This document shows, one piece after another, positions 45,722 through 56,313 of a stretch of 64,000 bases of DNA. The notes beneath the pieces are model-generated. The model saw only the letters and a program-made list of their open reading frames with translations, ran no database searches and had not been told where the DNA came from. The position numbers and the translations under genes were made by a program. The DNA lies in the NCBI GenBank assembly GCA_014529385.2, contig CM043944.1, positions 78,015,884-78,079,883 of the forward strand. The letters are read 5' to 3'. Origin of the DNA: Adiantum capillus-veneris. Taxonomy: Eukaryota; Streptophyta; Polypodiopsida; Polypodiales; Pteridaceae. How positions within the stretch are numbered: the stretch's first letter is position 1; each line of letters starts with the position of its first letter.

Positions 45722-47935
45722 CTTATTTGTACAATTACACCAGCTTCAAGTTATTTTGAAGAGACACACAACACCCTGAAATTTTCTCATAGAGCAAAAC
45801 ATGCGGAGATACATACATCGTCTAACAAGGTACTGTTCTTTTAATTCCATAATCTTGTTTTTCTTTGGATGACATTTTAGTTTTGAGATTGAAGGAAGAG
45901 TTGGATCTGCTAAAGAGGGATATGATTAACAAGGGACAAGTTCTTAGTGTGGGGGATGCTTAAGAGGATATACTCAACCTTTGGCAGCAGGTCTGTGTGC
46001 GGAGAGCTATGATCTTATTGTAACTATCTATTAATTCGACTGGAGGCACAAACATTTGTGCTTTTAACTTGCATGTTTGATATCTCTTGCAGCTGGAGGC
46101 TGGCCAAGTTAAGATGTAGTCTAGGCTGGAAGACGAGGAGCAAGCAATATCAGCTTTTTTAGGTGCGCATCCAAAGATTAACAAAGCTGATTCTTGTGTC
46201 AAGCAAGAGCTCTGTGCCAAATCCAATCCCAGAAGTGCAACCACGTCATAGACGAAGACATTCTTTTGGAGAAGAAGAGGTATGAACATTTTTGTTTTTG
46301 ACACAACAGTGTTTTAGCCAAGTCTTGGCACTTGAGGCAGTAACATGCCATCATGCTTTCTCGCTTTTTATTTACACGTCTGCTTTCAGGAGAATGAAGT
46401 TTTTAGTGGCAAGCTTTGCTTTTTGCAGAGATTTGAAAGGTTGGAAAATCTGATGGGAAGTTCTGCTACTGTAAGTTTACAGCTTGATCGCTCTCAGAGA
46501 AACTCCTCTGGTTTTGTATTGTCAATGGATAAGAGCCTAGATCCTCTTTCAGAGATGAAAGGAAAGAAGAAGCCTATGTGTAATAGGGTGAAAGATCATT
46601 CTTGTAGTGAAGAATGCATCGCAACGCACACAGGTTGGGAAAATTTTTAGCACCATAGGGCGAAGACAAGGGTCGTTAAGGTTTTATACCTTTCATCCCA
46701 CAAAGGTTTTGATTTTGGTTCCGGAATGGAAAGTTTGTTATTATGTTCTCTTAGAATTGCAGCATTTGATTCCTCAAGCATGTTCCACAGACAGGAGAGA
46801 CCATGGTAGATCAATTGGATTTGCTAAGAGAGCAGGTTAAGATGCTTGTAGGCGAAGTTGCATTTAGATCTAGCTCATTAAAGTGTATGCTGGAGCAAGC
46901 AACCAGCAACCCTGATGATAATAACTTGCAGGTGGATGTTGTCAGTGTCCCCCTCACTCCTCTCGTATCCATTAATTTTTTTTTGTAACTCCTTAATCAA
47001 TCTTACAAGCCTCATTGTTTGTTTTGCTGAAGGTTCACATTCAAAAGGTAAAAGATGAGATTCAAGAAAAGAAGTCTTGTACAGACGTACTTGAGAAGCG
47101 TACTGTAGGGGCTAGAGAAGCTGCTTTCCACAATGCAAGTCCATTTGAGATGTCTCAGGTGATTTGGCCTTGCGTCTGGTGGCCCAGTGTGCATGTATGT
47201 TTTTGACTGCTTGGTTTAGGATATTGAGTGCTGCAAAACATTTACTGGCTTTGAGCTTCTCTCTGCCCCTATAAGGTGTCTTCACTCATACACGAACACA
47301 TGCTCTGGCTTCCTTTGAGCTTCTCTCTACCCCTATGAGGTGTCTTCACTCACACACATACACATGCATGCATGTTTGAATTATTTAAGAGCATGCTCCT
47401 CCCTTTAAAGAGCGTGATGATTTAGTGTTTGGTATGAGAATATTTTGTTGACATTTTGCAGAATGTGATGAAGCTTATGAACCAGATGAATGAGTTGACA
47501 TTTGAACTAGAGGTAATGTTGCGAGAGAAAATTGCGTCGCTGTAGTGTTGAGTTCCAGTTTGCTTTATTGATATTTTTTGTAATGTTCATCAGATCAAGA
47601 GAGCAGACAATCGAGTTCTACAAGAGAAACTTCAGGTCAAGATTACTGAGAATAATGAGCTGCAAGAGGTAACGAGGTGCTTGAGAGAACAACTTGCAGC
47701 TATGACCATGGAAAGGAGTCAGAGGAAAACAAAAAGCTATGTAAGTAGCTGTAAAGAAGGGGAGTTAATAGAACTCGAACAATCTAAAGGGTGGTCAAGT
47801 TCTCTTGGCTTGCCAGTAGAGCTCAAACATATGGATGGAAGCTTGGATGACGACATGTTTGCACGCAATGGCCCCAAAGGTGGCATGATCAAAATGGTTG
47901 TGGATTCTTCTTTCCAGTCACAAGTGATTTCACAA
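45722..47935 (+). pseudogene. Kinesin-7 gene fragment with introns, motor domain missing
   Basis: Eight exon-like blocks with GT-AG borders: 45722-45829, 45881-45990, 46093-46279, about 46388-46617, 46791-46931, 47033-47158, 47462-47512 and 47594-47935. The first holds the end of a kinesin motor (EETHNTLKFSHRAKHAEI). Later ones give LKEELDLLKRDMINKGQVL, LEAGQVKM, RIQRLTKLILVSSKSS, RHRRRHSFGEEE, MVDQLDLLREQVKMLVGEVA, VHIQKVKDEIQEKK, LMNQMNELTFELE and KRADNRVLQEKLQ. These are the neck and coiled coils of plant KIN-7 motors. Lesions: TAA at 45961-45963, TAG at 46117-46119, a frameshift in the third block and a missing exon after the motor end. The last four blocks are open and in phase. Retained introns mean a DNA-level copy, not a processed one. 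Confidence 0.8.
47245..47365. repeat. ~65-bp tandem duplication in a kinesin-fragment intron
   Basis: TTTGAGCTTCTCTCTGCCCC plus about 45 further bases through TCTTCACTCATACAC occurs twice within the intron between the blocks ending 47158 and starting 47462. Confidence 0.85.
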
Positions 47936-50300
47936 GTATGTATGATTATATGTGCTGCTGCCTTAAAGAAGGGATTTCATGTCATTGCTATTTTGCTTCA
48001 TGCGCATTGATTTCTCTGCACTGTGAGTAACATCAAAGGTGGTTTGAAGAGAGGAATGCAGAGAACCCATAATACTTAAAGAAAGGATTGATTCGTAGCT
48101 TGAAGCCTTGAAACAAGTCTTGAAACAAGGCAAAACAATCCACCCTGTTAAAAACCCCCCAAACTTCAATTTTCCAGGCTTGTTATTAGTATAGAAACAC
48201 CTTGACCCTGTTTTGTTCAAAGTTAAAGGTCAGCTAAGTTGATTATGCTCACTCTCTTTTATGCTTATAAATCACTATCGACAGTGCCTCTTGCAAGCGG
48301 TTTTTCAAAAGATAATCTATGCATTTGTCATAATAACTGTTGAAGCATGCGTTTCTGATGGGAATATCCGAATACCACCAAGAGAGCTAGCATTTCCTTC
48401 TTCAATGGGTACAATGCTCGCAAATAATTGAAGTTATCTTTGTTGCATTACATGAAAATTTGGCTTGCAAAAAAACTAGAGCTCTTGTCCCCTTATTATT
48501 ATTATGTAATAATATTATGAAAATCAATAAGTAGGAGTGCTTGATTAAAGAGCTCTATTCTAATCAATATTTAAAGGAAAATCTCATGCTCTAGTGGCTC
48601 AAATAGTCTCCATCTCAACTAAAAGAAGGTAAGAATTTATGAAGTCATATGTGACATAGAGTTTTAATCACATGAGAACTAGTGATTTGAGACTGAATAA
48701 AATTTCTTCAAATGACTCAATGGTGTCAATGATGAATGGAAATCTACTAAATGATGTTAAGCGTGAGTGAGTTTTAATCACATGAGAACTAGTGATTTGA
48801 GACTGAATAAAATTTCTTCAAATGACTCAATGGTGTCAATGTCGAATGGAAATCTACTAAATGATGTTAAGCGTGAATGAGAGTTACTTGATTGCAATGA
48901 AAATGTTAACTCAATAGCAATGCTATACTTGGTTATTGTTGCTATACTCGGTTATTGTCTTCTTGAAATAAGTCTTAGTGAGGAAGGGAGAGTCATACAT
49001 TTTCCTTGGTATGTGATGTGCTGAAATTTTCTTTGTTAAAAGCTGGGAATGCTATCTAAGAGTTTCATGGGTCTTTTCCATTTTTCTTTGGGTTTTAAAA
49101 TGCTACCGTGACCCTTCACTTTGCCATTGCTAAAATTGGAGCTTCTAAGGTTCCAGTGGCCTTGAGCCTTAACTTACATGCTGGAAAAATTTCAAGCATT
49201 GTCTTGAAGATACCTAGCGAGTGAACGAGAGGTGGGAGGTGTCAAAATTGACAACAATTGACACAAGAATATGGAGATGAGGATAGAGATTCTCATTGGT
49301 GCATGAAATGCATTTGGTGACCTGTTCCACTACATCAAGATAGTCCCTCGTTGAGTCGGGCTAATCATAAAATAGAAGAGCTCACTTTTAACCCTTCCTG
49401 AGTATCGAATTTTAAGTATTTGTTACAACTTACACTAAGGAGTGGTAAGTTTCGTCGATGTTTTTCAAGGCAAGCTCAGGAACTAGCAGAGGTTTTGCAA
49501 TCTTAGCTAGTAGTAATCCATAAAACCTTTTTTTTTTGAAACTTTGGTAGGGGCCTAGATCTTCTTTTTTCCATGAAATGGGCGTGTGCACGACTTTGAT
49601 GAAATCACCAGCAGAGCACGAAGCCTTTGCATCTTGAGGTTGTGCAAGATGAATTTCCTTGTCAGCATATGGCTGCCAGTGCTCTTGGTGATTTGGTTCT
49701 TGGCTATTGAGAGGCTATTTGTTGATTTTCATGGTTTGTTCTCTTAACATCTATTGCAAATGAAAACACACTACAATCTACACTTCTGTTCATTTGCACT
49801 TCAACATGTATTTTTGCGAAAACATGTGCTTCTAAAATTGTTATGTTACTAGCATACATAAAATAGCGGGTCATTACATTCCATACGAAATCCATATGAG
49901 GGGGAATGGCTCATTGCGAGAACGTTCGTATCTTGTTCGGTGTAGGGGGGTAGGTTAGCATGTAAGACACCGTACATAGGGGGGTTTCTCTAATTTTGAT
50001 GCACGCAGGTGGCATCCCCCCATTACTAATAGTGAATCCCCCAGGATCTCTGTCTTGCAGAGCACATCCCTTTTGCACACCCTTCTTAGTCGATCTCAAT
50101 TCCTCCTCCTGTCTGGCTTTATGGTAGAAAAATAAATGTTTCCTTTGTTCGGTGAACCGATGCTAATTATGAGAGAGTCACATCCCTCCTTGCTTGCCTA
50201 ATTTGTCGAGGGAGAATGAGATACCTTGAATTCCACCCTGTATTGCCTAATCTCCATGGAAATAACCGCCTCAAGGTCTCAGAGCCCCGCCAAGAAAGAT
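47936..50300. other. Gene-free stretch after the kinesin fragment
   Basis: I find no continuation of the kinesin C-terminus and no other coding domain. It contains the 110-bp tandem duplication at 48661-48880 and a shorter 22-bp one at about 48918-48958. Confidence 0.5.
48661..48880. repeat. 110-bp near-identical tandem duplication
   Basis: Two head-to-tail copies, 48661-48770 and 48771-48880, start GTTTTAATCACATGAGAACT and differ at only a few bases. The near identity in a region of otherwise old sequence implies a recent event. Confidence 0.95.
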
Positions 50301-50569
50301 CCCTCTATTGATTTTTCGTGCTTACCCGTAGGATCCAAACTTGAGAGAGAGAAAGCGTCTTGATTCTGTTCCTCTTTGTTGAGAGCTCTAGAGAGAAAGA
50401 GAGAGATATTCATTTTATCGCCTTGCAAGCTTGAGAGAGCCTCGTCCTCTCCTAAAAACAAGCTCCTCTTTCCTGCTGTTGCCCTCCTCCTTGCCTTCTC
50501 CCCTTCTTTACTTCACTTCCCTTCTCTCCTTTGTGCGCCCTTTCGGGGGGCCCCCGGGGGGGGGGGGGG

Positions 50570-50613
<44 letters not shown>

Positions 50614-51140
50614 GGAACAGCCCCTGCCGTCCTTCCTCTCGCCATCTTTTCTCCCTTTCCACCTCAAAGCCCTTCATTCCCGTTTAACACCCCCTCAAAG
50701 CCCTAAGAATTTTCTCTTATCCCCCCCCTTTGCCCCTCCACGACAGTCACGGCACATGACTGATGTGGCATGGGAATAATGGTGATGATGTGGCAATCTT
50801 GGATTTGCAGCAGCGCCGATTGAAGTGGAGCTAGAGCCGAATTTTTTTGATATGGGCCTGTGAGCCAGGTTCACTTCATGCTCGACGTCATCCAAAGCCC
50901 TCCATGGCTGCTGCGTCTTCTGTTCGCCCTCCCCTGCACCTCAGCTTGCTGCTTGCTATTTTCCCCTTTGTTTTCCTCCCCTTCACACACGATATGCCTC
51001 ATTTTTATTCAATGGGAGGCCAACTCTTTTGGGCCACCACACCCTTGGGCGGCCGTGCTCCACCTTGTAGTGGGCGTCCATGCTTTGCCTATGGGTGGCC
51101 CTTAATCTTATGGGTGGCTGGCCACTATGGTGGTCATTTT
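50301..51140. other. GC-rich gene-free stretch with poly-G/(GA)n tract
   Basis: A run GGGGGG-CCCCC-G17 at 50545-50572 passes directly into (GA)n to 50611. Overlapping Pro/Arg-rich frames on both strands have no domain. It ends where the first ~1.1-kb direct repeat begins. Confidence 0.5.
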
Positions 51141-52271
51141 GGGCGACCCTTGGGTTTACAACACATTTGACATGCATATCATCCTAGCACCACATTCAAC
51201 ATGCACATTGACCAAGGCATTGCCTCAAACGACATTTATTTTCAGCATCCCTGGACTGATAGTATCATCGTGAATTTTGTTTCCCCTATCAGTGACTTGA
51301 GCCATGGTGCCACTTGCCCTCAAGATGCAAGTATAGATGATTGCATTTTGAGAGAGGTCCTCGATTCACATTCGCTTAAGCCACAACTGAGTAGGGCATT
51401 TCCTGCTATCAACGGTCTCCAGTAAACGTTGATAGCATTTCCTGCTATCAACGGTCTCCAGTAAACGACATTTGAACTGAAAGCTCATTAATACCTTTAT
51501 GTGCTCTTGTAAGGGCACCATATTTGACATACATAACGACCAATTTTTTTTTAAGAAAATCAAATCTTGCTGCTTTTCGACCTTCCCGAACCTACCAACT
51601 GAAGCAACCAAAAACAAAGAAGTCATCGACACCTCACCGTTAATAACTGACGTCGACTTCAACTCGCATTATCTTGTCAATCTAAACTCCGATTGTCGTG
51701 CTATCAATTCCTATCGACTTTATACAATGCATACCACATTGTAGAACCTGTTCAAAGCCCAAAAACTCCCTGATGGCACACTGCTTGAGACGACCAACTC
51801 TACACAAAACATTGAAACTTCAACTGCTAATAACTTAACAACCAAAACTCCGATTGACAATCTGAAAAGACTGGCATGCTCCACACTGTTTTTACTTCAA
51901 CCCCATGCATTCATATCAACTTTCACCCTTCATCAGCAACAACTGCCCAATCCGGCATGGATCTGCAAACCATCCGAGCTTCAAGTTGCTATATCTTCCT
52001 CACTATAGCTCCAATTGACAAGCCGTAAAGACATGCTTATAGAGCACTTCGAACACTACCAATTAAGCTTATTAAACCACTTTTTAAAAACATCATTGCA
52101 TCTCGACCTACAGGCACTGTCTTCATTTCTAGGCCCCAAAACCCACTTTTAGTATACATTGAATCATCTTGATGTCATAAGAGGTTTTGTCATAACTCAT
52201 AAGTTTGGAAAAACCTTGAAAATTCATGCAAATTCTCGTCTTTCACCACGTGCCTGCAAAGCGGCGCGACA
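51141..52271 (-). repeat. LTR-like direct repeat, left copy (3' LTR of a short element)
   Basis: Nearly colinear with 53473-54570 and more distantly with 41500-42574. On the minus strand it begins TGTCGCGCCGC at 52271, preceded by a purine tract, so it reads as a 3' LTR. It contains decayed PPR text in reverse orientation. A ~38-bp segment ending CAACGGTCTCCAGTAAACG is duplicated here (about 51403-51475) but single in the right copy. The left border lacks a clear TG. Confidence 0.75.
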
Positions 52272-52283
52272 TCCACCCCCTTT
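52272..52283 (-). promoter_or_regulatory. Polypurine tract of the short LTR element
   Basis: The minus strand reads AAAGGGGGTGGA directly against the LTR start TGTCG, the same arrangement as at 42575-42584. Confidence 0.75.
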
Positions 52284-52401
52284 GAACCTGCACATCCTAC
52301 GATATGTGCCAACCATTTTTCCAAACCACAAGCAAAAACCTAAAACGCATAAGTACTACCCCACTGTGAGCATGCTTTGAAAAAATTTCCCACCTGTTGG
52401 C

Positions 52402-52788
52402 TTATTTAAATATTCTCTCCTCCAGATCATAGGGAAAGCACAAGGATTTCCCAACAATAGAGCATAAGCATGAATTAACCCATAAACCATCATGAACCCC
52501 ACCTAGATCACATGGTATATAAGTCAAATGCCCCAAACCATACACATATCCATCTCCACCCGGATCAAACTGCATATCAATCAATTTCCCATGACCATGC
52601 ATATCATCGTCTCCTCTTAGATGAAAAGCTAGCTCAACATCCCCTACATCATAGGGTAACAAAGAATCCCATACAACAACATGTATCACTAGACACTTCC
52701 ATAGCCCTTGTGGCTCATCCAATTGTTGATAATCAATCACGGGTAGGAGGATTGGTAATTCACCTTCACCCCCTCTAGTTTTGATCAT
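52402..52788 (-). CDS. Uncharacterised ORF 2 of the short LTR element (128 aa)
   Basis: An open frame of 128 codons starting MIKTRGGEGELPILLPVIDY. It is rich in Asp and Gly in the second half (HLRGDDDMHGHGKLIDMQF, then GGVHDGLWVNS). I recognise no domain. Its ATG overlaps the stop of ORF 1 by 14 bases in a different frame, so the two may once have been one frame or be linked by frameshifting or reinitiation. It lies between the polypurine tract and ORF 1, in the position of the 3' coding part of an LTR element, but shows no RT, integrase or gag motif. No expression evidence can be seen. Confidence 0.4.
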   Translation of the reverse strand: MIKTRGGEGELPILLPVIDYQQLDEPQGLWKCLVIHVVVWDSLLPYDVGDVELAFHLRGDDDMHGHGKLIDMQFDPGGDGYVYGLGHLTYIPCDLGGVHDGLWVNSCLCSIVGKSLCFPYDLEERIFK

Positions 52789-53455
52789 TAATATCTGGAT
52801 ACATCAAATATTTGGAAAAATCCTCTTCACCGAACTCCCGAGATGCATCAGAAAACATTTCCCTAGTTTGTATATTCCCAAAACCAAATAGAGCATCATC
52901 CAACAACTGCATATGGTCATCATCAACCACATCTTGATGGACCTGCTTATGCATGAAATCAAATTGTTTGTTACCCTTTGCATCGATAATGAAGCCCTCC
53001 AAAGCTTCATCCAATAAGCACATAAGATCTATGTCCATCACTTCAAAAGAATCTTCCACTCTGCATATCTCAGGCTGCAAAATAGGCATTCCACATATGT
53101 TATGCATACTAGCCACATCTGTTGTAGACTGCTCATCAAGTTTCTCCCCCTCATCCAAATACCTTTGGACTTTTATAGAACAAGGCTCAGTATGCATGTT
53201 GAAAATTGCATCAACGTCCCTGTCCATATCATTGGCACAATGAACCCAATCATATGAAAAACCAAAAGATTGCAGTTCATTATGCACCCCCTCTGAATAA
53301 GCATCATCAAGTTCACAATTACTTTGCCATATTGAGGGCTCTGCATCACAAAATCTTGATAAAGAAGGAGTCTGCACCCCCTCTAAATCATCACCATGCG
53401 GACCTTCAAGCACATACCCTTGCTCATCCAAGCCCTTAAAATCAGGAGTATCCAA
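52775..53455 (-). CDS. Uncharacterised acidic ORF 1 of the short LTR element (226 aa)
   Basis: An open frame of about 226 codons, strongly acidic, with DVDAIFNMHTEPCSIKVQRY, the phrase EVMDIDLMCLLDEALEGF and a partial internal echo, HMQLLDDALFGFGN. The first codon of the listed frame is TTG and the frame stays open upstream into the right-hand LTR, so the start is not settled. No gag, zinc knuckle, protease or RT motif is visible. The 'LLDEALEGF / LLDDALFGF' pair suggests an internal duplication. It could be a captured host sequence, an extra retroelement ORF, or chance; an open frame of this length with such biased composition is not strong proof. Confidence 0.45.
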   Translation of the reverse strand: MDTPDFKGLDEQGYVLEGPHGDDLEGVQTPSLSRFCDAEPSIWQSNCELDDAYSEGVHNELQSFGFSYDWVHCANDMDRDVDAIFNMHTEPCSIKVQRYLDEGEKLDEQSTTDVASMHNICGMPILQPEICRVEDSFEVMDIDLMCLLDEALEGFIIDAKGNKQFDFMHKQVHQDVVDDDHMQLLDDALFGFGNIQTREMFSDASREFGEEDFSKYLMYPDINDQN

Positions 53456-53472
53456 ACACAGTAAATCTGTGA

Positions 53473-54570
53473 GCGACCCTTGGGTTTACAACACATTTGG
53501 CATGCATATTGCCCTAGCACCACATTCAGAAAGCATGCACATTGACCAAGGCATTGCCTCGGACGGCAGTTATTTTCATCATCCCTTGACTAATAGTATC
53601 ATCGTGAATTTTATTTTCCCTATCAGTGCCTTCAATGGTGCCATGGTGCCCCATGCCCTCAAGATGAAAGTACAGATGATTGCATTTTGAGAGAGGCCCT
53701 TGATTCGCATCCGCTTAAGCCACAACCATGTTGGGCATTTCCTGCTATCAGCGGTCTCCAGTAAACGACATTTGAACTGAAAGCCCATTGATAACTTTAT
53801 GTGCTCTTGTAAGGGCACCACATTTGACATACATAACGACCAAAAAATTTCTAAGAAAATCACATGTTGCTGCTTTTCCCGAAACTGCCAACTGAAGCAA
53901 CCAAAACAAAAATAAGTCATCTGGCACCTCACCGTTAATAACTGACGTCGACTTCAACTCGCATTATCTTGTTGATCTGAACTCCGATTGTAGTGCTGTC
54001 AATTCCTATTGACTTTATACAGTGCATACAACATTCTAGAACCTTGTAAATACCCAAAAACTCCCAAATGGCACACTGCTCGAGGGGACCAACTCAACAC
54101 GAAATTGGCCTCCAATGAAACTTCAACTGCTAATAACTTAACAACCAAAATTGTGATTGACAATCTGAAAAGAAAAGTGCACTCCACAAAGTGTTTACTT
54201 CAGCCCCATGCATTCATATCAACTTTCACCCTTCATCAACAGCTGCTCAATCCAGTACGGATCTGCAAACCATTCCAGCTTGAAGTTGCAATAGCTTCCT
54301 CATTGTAGCTCCAATTGACGAGCCGTAAAGACAGGCCTATAGAGCACTTAGAACACTAAAAATTAAGCTTATTAAACCACTTCTTGAAAACATCATTGCA
54401 TCTCGACCTATAGGCACCGACTTCATTTCTAGGCCCCAAAACCCACTTTTACTATACATTCAATCATCCTGATGTCATAACAGGTTTTAGCATAATTCAT
54501 AAGTTTGGCAAAACCATGAAAATGCATGCAATTCTCGTCTTTCACCATGTTCTTGCAAAGGGGCATGACA
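53473..54570 (-). repeat. LTR-like direct repeat, right copy (5' LTR of the short element)
   Basis: This is the partner of 51141-52271. On the minus strand it starts TGTCATGCCCC at 54570, exactly where the Ty3-C pol frame is broken (codons LLALR end at 54571). It includes PPR-derived text at about 53748-53957 (VMYVKCGALTRAHKVINGL). No primer site can be recognised inside its left edge, so the element was truncated there or the edge is misplaced. Confidence 0.75.
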
Positions 54571-56313
54571 ACGCAAAGCAAGCAAGTCTTTTGTAGTCAT
54601 ACCTTCTTCCCATGGCATTATAGTCCAAGATATAACTACTTCCTCTGTAGGCATAGTGGGTTTCTTCCCATGCATCAACTCAAATGGCATAAAACCTGTA
54701 ACAAAACTGTTTGTAGTACGATCAACCCATAAAGAAATGGTAAGTGCTTAGGACAATCACCAATATGCCCTTGACATGCCTTTGCTAAAGATTTAACAAA
54801 AATAGGCGGATGCCCTCTTTCACTTTTCCCATTCCCTTCTGGATTGTATGCTGTAGTGAGAGCTAGTTTAATGCCCAGCCGAGCAAAGAAATCACAAGCT
54901 TCATCTGCATCTAGCTCCCCTCTATCAACAACAATTTGACCAACACATCCATACCTGAAAATCACATCTTCAAGCAATAGCTTGCACACTGAATTGGTAG
55001 CTTTTGTACGCAAAGCTCTACCTTCAACCTGGTTAGTAAGATCTTCTCTGGCAAGAACAATATACATCATCTGCCACACTCCTATTGGCATTGTAATAAG
55101 GTCCACCACCCACTTGTAGTGCATAGACAATGGATAGGTGGGATGCAATCCATCTCAATGTCACACATTAGAATATTGTTGGCATACTAAGCATGTCTCC
55201 ACAAAATTGACCCACATCCTTATACATAACCTTCCACTAGTACCCATCTTTGATCTTGACAAAGGTTGCCCATGCTTCTCTGTGTCCAGCCCACAAGCTC
55301 TCATGAAACTCTTCTCATGAAACTCTTTTATAAACTGCTGTTAAGTCGCTTTATCACAAACAACCCATTGCGGTACCCCTCCTAAAGGCTTTGGCTGCTT
55401 CCGGCATGGATAACCATCCTTCACAAAATAGCCGTAGGCCTTCTTCTTGATTCTTTTATAATCTTGGTCAATCCATCCTCCTTGCTTGGTTAGAGTGCTT
55501 AGGTAGCGGCCAATAAAAATCCACTTTCCCTCGTAGAAGTCTTCAAAAAATATGAGCAGTATTATCGCAATTTGCATGTAGATAAGAAGAGGTATAGAAC
55601 TTCAACCCAACATCATCACTTGTGGTAAGCATCTCTTCTTCATCTTCAAATCTAGCCCTTGATAACAAATCTGCAATAAGATTATCTCTACTTGCGATAT
55701 GACAAAATTCAGGTTTAAGAGACTTAATATAGGCTATCCATAGTAGCATGGCAATAGCCGGTGTAGAGCAGTTGGAAATCATTCCTATCAATGGCAAGGA
55801 ATCTATTTCTACCATGATTGAAGCTCCAATAAAATATTCTTTATCAGACCTTAGAGTAATCGCAACGTCCCAAAGTTCTCTCTTAACCTGTGGGTAGCCT
55901 TGTTGATGAGCATTGAACACCTTTGCTCCAAATCTAACCGCAGGCTAGTGTCAACTATTAAAATTATTGGCCTTCCACATTTTGTAGTCTACTTTTCTCA
56001 AGGTCGGAGCCTCGAGAAGCATCTTCTTTAGTTTCCTATTAGCCTTCATGTAAACCTCTTCCCAAACAAACCTCTTTTCTTTCCTTAGCAATTGCTAAAG
56101 CACCTTTGCAACATGAGCAAAATATGGCAACCAAATAAGGCAAAATACACACGCACCTAGAAGCCGACGAACTTTAGTAACTGAAGAGCATGTTTTCTTC
56201 ATCTTTTGGATAGCTTCAACTTTAGCTAGACTTGGCCTTCTACCTTCTGAACTACACATATGCCCCACAATTGAAACCTCTTTAGCACCAAAAGTTGTTT
56301 TCCAAGCGGCATA
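54571..56313 (-). pseudogene. Ty3-C pol: RT end, RNase H and integrase (5' part of the split gene)
   Basis: Minus-strand order: RT C-terminus KTTFGAKEVSIVGHMC and VRRLLGACVFC; RNase H QGYPQVKRELWDVAITLRSD and PEFCHIASRDNLIADLLSRA; linker FYEGKWIFIGRYLSTLTKQG; zinc module around 55.14-55.33 kb with FVETCLVCQQYSNV in a decayed frame; integrase core with Asp in WVVDLITMPIG, Asp in QIVVDRGELDADEA and Glu in NPEGNGKSERGHPP; then MPFELMHGKKPTMPTEE to LLALR. Stops and frame changes occur throughout. The text ends at 54571 at the LTR copy and begins abruptly at about 56313 next to CACTA sequence; RT fingers and palm, protease and gag are missing. Confidence 0.85.

Noticed and set aside
49769-49790. 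CACTACAATC as a possible left end of the CACTA element
   Set aside because: It shares only nine bases with the right terminus, has no GCGACG subterminal cluster behind it, and lies beyond the Ty3-C junction at 56313, where the CACTA text already ends.
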